Source of the DNA: an uncultured Prevotella sp.
GTDB lineage: Bacteria; Bacteroidota; Bacteroidia; Bacteroidales; Bacteroidaceae
Direction of reading: 5' to 3'
DNA length: 36,047 nt
NCBI GenBank assembly: GCA_900554835.1
Contig: USJD01000011.1
Span: forward strand, 1 to 36,047
Shown: one piece after another, positions 32,963 to 36,047 of the stretch
Numbering within the stretch: position 1 is the first letter of the stretch
Layout: every line of letters starts with the position of its first letter
The notes under the pieces: generated by a model
Told to the model about the DNA's origin: nothing
Seen by the model: only the letters and a program-made list of their open reading frames with translations
Database searches by the model: none
Position numbers and translations under genes: made by a program

Positions 32963-34936
32963 ATGAAAGAAGAAATGAACCTCCCCGAAAACGCTTTCAG
33001 AGAGCTGAAAGACGGGGAAGAGTACAAGCCACTGATGTCGCCCGACAAGGTTTATCCTGAGGTGAACGGATGGTCAGTGACTTGGGGTATCGTGATGGCA
33101 ATCATCTTCTCTGCAGCCGCAGCCTATCTGGGTCTGAAGGTTGGTCAGGTATTTGAAGCAGCCATCCCTATCGCTATCATTGCAGTAGGTGTCAGTACCG
33201 CTACCAAGCGCAACAAGGCTCTTGGCGAGAATGTCATCATCCAGAGCATCGGTGCCTGTTCGGGAGCAGTAGTAGCAGGTGCTATCTTCACCTTGCCTGC
33301 CATCTATATCCTGCAGGCTAAGTATCCGGACATGACTACTTCTTTTATGAAGATTTTCATGGCTTCGGCTCTCGGTGGTGTGCTCGGCATCTTGTTTCTG
33401 ATACCTTTCCGCAAGTATTTCGTAAGCGATATGCACGGCAAGTATCCTTTCCCAGAAGCGACTGCTACCACACAGGTACTGGTAAGCGGTGCTAAGGGCG
33501 GTGACCAGGCAAAACCTTTGCTTATCGCTGGTCTGGTAGGTGGTCTCTATGACTTCATCGTTGCCAGTTTAGGATGGTGGAACGAAAACTTTACTTCCCG
33601 TGTAGTCGGTTGGGGTTGCGACCTTGCTGACAAGGCAAAACTCGTATTCAAGGTGAATACAGGAGCTGCCGTACTCGGTCTGGGTTACATCATCGGTTTG
33701 AAATATGCCTTCTACACCTGCTTGGGTTCACTCGTCGTATGGTGGCTGATAGTACCAGGTATGAGCATTGCTTTCCACGACAGTGTGCTGAGTGCCTGGG
33801 ATCCAAGTATCGTGAAGACCGTAGGGGCTATGAGTCCTGAAGAAATCTTCAGAGCATACGCCCGCAGTATCGGTATCGGTGGCATTGCCATGGCAGGTAT
33901 CATCGGTATCATCAAGAGTTGGGGTATCATCAAGAGCGCTGTAGGTTTGGCTGCACAGGAACTAAAGGGCAAGAGCGATGTGGACGAAAACGTGAAGCGT
34001 ACTCAGCGTGACATTTCTTTCAAGATTATCGCTATCGGTTCGATTGTAACCATCCTCATCACCTTCCTCTTCTTCTGGTTTGGTGTGATGGAGGGCAATC
34101 TCCTCTTCGCCGTCATCGCCATTCTGCTGGTAGCTGTTATCGCTTTCCTCTTTACTACCGTGGCTGCCAATGCTATTGCCATCGTAGGTTCTAATCCTGT
34201 ATCAGGTATGACCCTGATGACACTCATCTTCGCTTCTGTAGTGATGGTGGCTGTAGGATTGAAAGGTCCAGGCGGTATGTTGGCTGCGCTGATCATGGGT
34301 GGTGTGGTATGTACCGCATTATCGGTGGCAGGTTCATTTATCACCGACCTCAAGATAGGTTACTGGCTCGGTACCACTCCTAAGAAACAGGAGGGTTGGA
34401 AATTCCTCGGTACTCTGGTAAGTGCTGCAACAGTAGGCGGTGTGATGATGCTTCTGAATGAAACTTACGGTTTTGCATCCGGTTCTCTCGCAGCTCCTCA
34501 GGCAAATGCCATGGCTGCCGTCATCGACCCATTGATGAACGGTGTGGGTGCTCCTTGGGTACTCTACGGCATCGGTGCTGTCATCGCCATCGTACTCACC
34601 TACTTTAAGATTCCAGCATTGGCTTTTGCTCTCGGTATGTTCATTCCATTGGAGCTGAATGTCCCACTGTTGGTAGGTGGTGCCATCAACTGGTATGTGA
34701 CTTCCCGCTCTAAGGATGCCAAGGTGAATAATGAACGCGGCGAAAAGGGTACGCTCATTGCCAGCGGTTTTATTGCCGGTGGTGCCCTGATGGGTGTCGT
34801 GAGTGCCCTGCTCAAGTTTGGCGGCATTGAAGCCAGCATCGCTGAAAGCTGGTGGGTAAACCCTATGTCAGAGGTTTGTTCGCTCATTGCTTATATCCTC
34901 TTGATAGGTTTCTTTATCAGAGCTACCAAGAAGTAA
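32963..34936 (+). CDS. OPT-family oligopeptide transporter
   Basis: A 657-residue polytopic inner-membrane protein with roughly 14-16 helices. It opens with a soluble ~30 residues, then NGWSVTWGIVMAIIFSAAAAYLGLKVGQVFEAAIPIAIIAVG, characteristic of the bacterial OPT family. The later KYPFPEATATTQVLVSGAKGG and VAANAIAIVGSNPVSGMTLMTLIFASVVMV blocks also fit. Family members import small peptides or metal-siderophore-like compounds using the proton gradient; the cargo here is unknown. It is the last protein gene before ssrA. Confidence 0.9.
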   Translation: MKEEMNLPENAFRELKDGEEYKPLMSPDKVYPEVNGWSVTWGIVMAIIFSAAAAYLGLKVGQVFEAAIPIAIIAVGVSTATKRNKALGENVIIQSIGACSGAVVAGAIFTLPAIYILQAKYPDMTTSFMKIFMASALGGVLGILFLIPFRKYFVSDMHGKYPFPEATATTQVLVSGAKGGDQAKPLLIAGLVGGLYDFIVASLGWWNENFTSRVVGWGCDLADKAKLVFKVNTGAAVLGLGYIIGLKYAFYTCLGSLVVWWLIVPGMSIAFHDSVLSAWDPSIVKTVGAMSPEEIFRAYARSIGIGGIAMAGIIGIIKSWGIIKSAVGLAAQELKGKSDVDENVKRTQRDISFKIIAIGSIVTILITFLFFWFGVMEGNLLFAVIAILLVAVIAFLFTTVAANAIAIVGSNPVSGMTLMTLIFASVVMVAVGLKGPGGMLAALIMGGVVCTALSVAGSFITDLKIGYWLGTTPKKQEGWKFLGTLVSAATVGGVMMLLNETYGFASGSLAAPQANAMAAVIDPLMNGVGAPWVLYGIGAVIAIVLTYFKIPALAFALGMFIPLELNVPLLVGGAINWYVTSRSKDAKVNNERGEKGTLIASGFIAGGALMGVVSALLKFGGIEASIAESWWVNPMSEVCSLIAYILLIGFFIRATKK

Positions 34937-35002
34937 TCAAGGAACTATAATCGCATAAAAGAGCGATATTTTATGGTTTCTGACAAAAAAAGTAGCAAAA
35001 TA

Positions 35003-35034
35003 TTTGGAGATTTCAAATAATCGCTTTATCTTTG
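35003..35034 (+). promoter_or_regulatory. Promoter of ssrA
   Basis: TTTG (35003-35006), 20-nt spacer and TATCTTTG (35027-35034): one of the best -33/-7 matches in the window. It lies about 70 bases before the mature tmRNA 5' end. Confidence 0.8.
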
Positions 35035-35073
35035 CATCCCAATCCAAGAGTTTCAGGCTTATGGATTGGGATG
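35035..35073 (+). repeat. 12-bp inverted repeat in the pre-tmRNA leader
   Basis: Perfect arms CATCCCAATCCA (35035-35046) and TGGATTGGGATG (35062-35073), 15-nt loop, then TTTTGG. It begins right after the -7 box and so lies in the 5' leader that RNase P would remove from pre-tmRNA, or across its start site. Confidence 0.75.
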
Positions 35074-35105
35074 TTTTGGTATCATCATTGAGAAAAGACA
35101 GATTC

Positions 35106-35500
35106 GGGGTTGACTGGATTTGACGGCGAGATGAAATGGTACGTAAGCACGCGGAGGCTCGTTGGCTACCTCCTAAATCTTAGTGAACAAAAAATTAATT
35201 GGCGAAAATAACTACGCTCTCGCTGCCTAATCGAAGTACAGTAGATTAGCTTTATTCCGTCACAAGGTGATGGAACGGGACATCGCTCAACGGATGTAGT
35301 TCCGAATCTTGTTGGTCAAGCGGTGCAGGTAAATCGGAAATAGCTCGGGTAGGCCTCGATGCTCGGGTGAAATTTTAGAGGATAAGGGTATGATTGGTGG
35401 TCCAGGTCTTGTCATACTTCGAAAATCAAAGGCTGGAATAAGCGTGTAGAAAGCGTATGGTTTCCTTGTGCGGACGAGGGTTCGAATCCCTCCAGCTCCA
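35106..35500 (+). ncRNA. ssrA: Transfer-messenger RNA (tmRNA)
   Basis: Rescues stalled ribosomes by acting as an alanyl-tRNA and then as a short mRNA. The 5' end GGGGTTGACTGGATTTGACGG pairs with the 3' CAGCTCC to form the acceptor stem (two G-U pairs). The T arm is visible as GAGGGTTCGAATCCCTC near 35476-35492. The tag frame at 35201-35230 reads GENNYALAA then TAA, with the first Ala supplied by the charged RNA. CCA is not encoded; the discriminator A is at 35500. The length of about 395 nt is normal for the phylum. A strong terminator follows. Confidence 0.95.
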
Positions 35501-35507
35501 CTCCTTA

Positions 35508-35553
35508 TACAATAAAAGCTGCTGAATCTATTTTTTCAGCAGCTTTTGTTGTA
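35508..35553 (+). terminator. Terminator of ssrA
   Basis: 18-bp stem (35508-35525 and 35536-35553, one G-U pair) around a 10-nt loop. The T-run usual after such a stem is within the right arm (CTTTTGTTGTA), which pairs with the A-rich left arm. Confidence 0.82.
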
Positions 35554-35633
35554 TATTATCCCTTAGGCAAGGTTGTTGATGAGAGTATCCATCAAGATGG
35601 CTTATAATTGGCACATATTACAAAAAGTACAAA

Positions 35634-35725
35634 CTCATAAGTTTGGGAATTAAAACCTCACAAGTTTGGGAATTAAAATCTCACAAGTTTGGGAATTAAA
35701 ATCTCATAAGTTTGGGAATTTGATT
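35634..35725 (+). repeat. Four 23-nt tandem repeats upstream of the DUF4143-type ATPase gene
   Basis: Units start at 35634, 35657, 35680 and 35703, each exactly 23 nt, with core AAGTTTGGGAATT. Units 2 and 3 are identical, unit 1 differs at two positions, and unit 4 diverges at its end. The TTTG of unit 4 (35711-35714) is placed exactly as the -33 element of the ATPase promoter. No spacer diversity, so not CRISPR. Confidence 0.92.
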
Positions 35726-35742
35726 TTTTATACTTATCTTTG
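35711..35742 (+). promoter_or_regulatory. Promoter of the DUF4143-type ATPase gene
   Basis: TTTG (35711-35714) from the last tandem repeat, 20-nt spacer and TATCTTTG (35735-35742). The ATG is 23 bases further on. Confidence 0.78.
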
Positions 35743-35765
35743 CAGCAGTTTTATAAGATTATATT

Positions 35766-36047
35766 ATGGCAGAGTATTTAGACAGATACATGGACAGTGT
35801 GATTGAGCGTAAGCTCAAATCATGTGGAGTGGTAGTCGTGAGTGGACCGAAATTCTGCGGCAAGACAACAACCTCCGAGCGATTCGCTAAGAGTGAGGTG
35901 AAATTGAACACCAGGCAGATGATTCAGCTGGCGAGAATGGAGCCTCGCAACATGCTTCTTGGCGAGAAACCGCATCTGATAGATGAATGGCAGACTGCGC
36001 CTGATATCTGGAATGTGGCAAAAGAATGGATTGACGAGCACCCAGAG
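35766..36047 (+). CDS. AAA-type ATP-binding protein, probable DUF4143 family (partial, first 94 residues)
   Basis: Open from the ATG at 35766 to the window edge. The protein starts MAEYLDRYMDSVIERKLKSCGVVVVSGPKFCGKTTTSERF: the Walker A motif is GPKFCGKTT near residues 27-35. The Walker B candidate HLIDEWQ lies near 78-84, followed by PDIWNVAKEWIDEHPE. This layout matches the AAA_14/DUF4143 proteins, which are abundant in Bacteroidota and other anaerobes and whose role is unknown. The DUF4143 half would lie beyond the window, so the family call rests on the N-terminal domain. The gene is preceded by four 23-nt repeats that form part of its promoter. Confidence 0.8.
   Translation, partial: MAEYLDRYMDSVIERKLKSCGVVVVSGPKFCGKTTTSERFAKSEVKLNTRQMIQLARMEPRNMLLGEKPHLIDEWQTAPDIWNVAKEWIDEHPE

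Noticed and set aside
35106..35500. Mobile-element insertion site at the ssrA 3' end
   Set aside because: tmRNA genes are common integration targets, but no integrase and no duplicated ssrA 3' end are visible in this window.
35634..35725. CRISPR-like array
   Set aside because: Units are directly adjacent with no unique spacers and no cas genes nearby; it is a promoter-linked tandem repeat.

Overview
The window looks like a chromosomal segment of a Bacteroidota bacterium of the Prevotella/Segatella type. The evidence is: many Bacteroidota-style promoters (-7 box TAnnTTTG, often with TTG 19-20 nt upstream), an Oar-like TonB-dependent receptor, DUF4494 and PCMD-domain proteins, a tmRNA tag reading GENNYALAA, and a DUF4143-type ATPase. 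The genus is inferred from gene content and protein style, not from a database search. Most of the window is housekeeping or metabolic sequence. I see no phage, transposase, CRISPR array or rRNA.

Layout. 1-4401 (minus strand): the start of a PurF-like gene, citrate synthase and aconitase. 4792-8124: a large Oar-like outer-membrane receptor, closed by a strong hairpin terminator. 8287-9465 (minus): a DUF4494 gene that abuts a YggS-type PLP-homeostasis gene. 9718-12276: a class I/II aminotransferase and a LolC/E-like permease. 12452-15844: two tandem paralogous acyl-CoA-ligase-like genes. 15953-19578 (minus): a Crp/Fnr regulator, lepA and mnmA. 19694-22916: a YidE/AspT-like transporter and a ThrE-like exporter. 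23384-27676: a menaquinone cluster (hotdog thioesterase, menF, menD, menB). 27838-31806: a PCMD protein, an Omp85-type barrel and a phosphoethanolamine transferase, all envelope-directed. 32050-34936: an aldose-epimerase-like gene and an OPT transporter. 35106-35500: ssrA (tmRNA). 35766-end: the start of an AAA/DUF4143 ATPase behind four exact-period 23-nt repeats.

Functional themes. The genes serve central carbon metabolism (citrate to isocitrate), translation quality (LepA, MnmA, tmRNA), menaquinone synthesis for anaerobic respiration, fatty-acid activation, and envelope biogenesis or modification. The protein functions are mostly recognisable. The less explained signals lie between genes: a three-copy hairpin terminator family with a shared downstream tail, tandem repeats whose last unit supplies the -33 element of the ATPase promoter, inverted repeats placed on the transcription start regions of ssrA and of the epimerase gene, and a terminator arm that doubles as the -33 box of the next gene. 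A PurF-like protein lacking the catalytic N-terminal cysteine is the clearest protein-level oddity.
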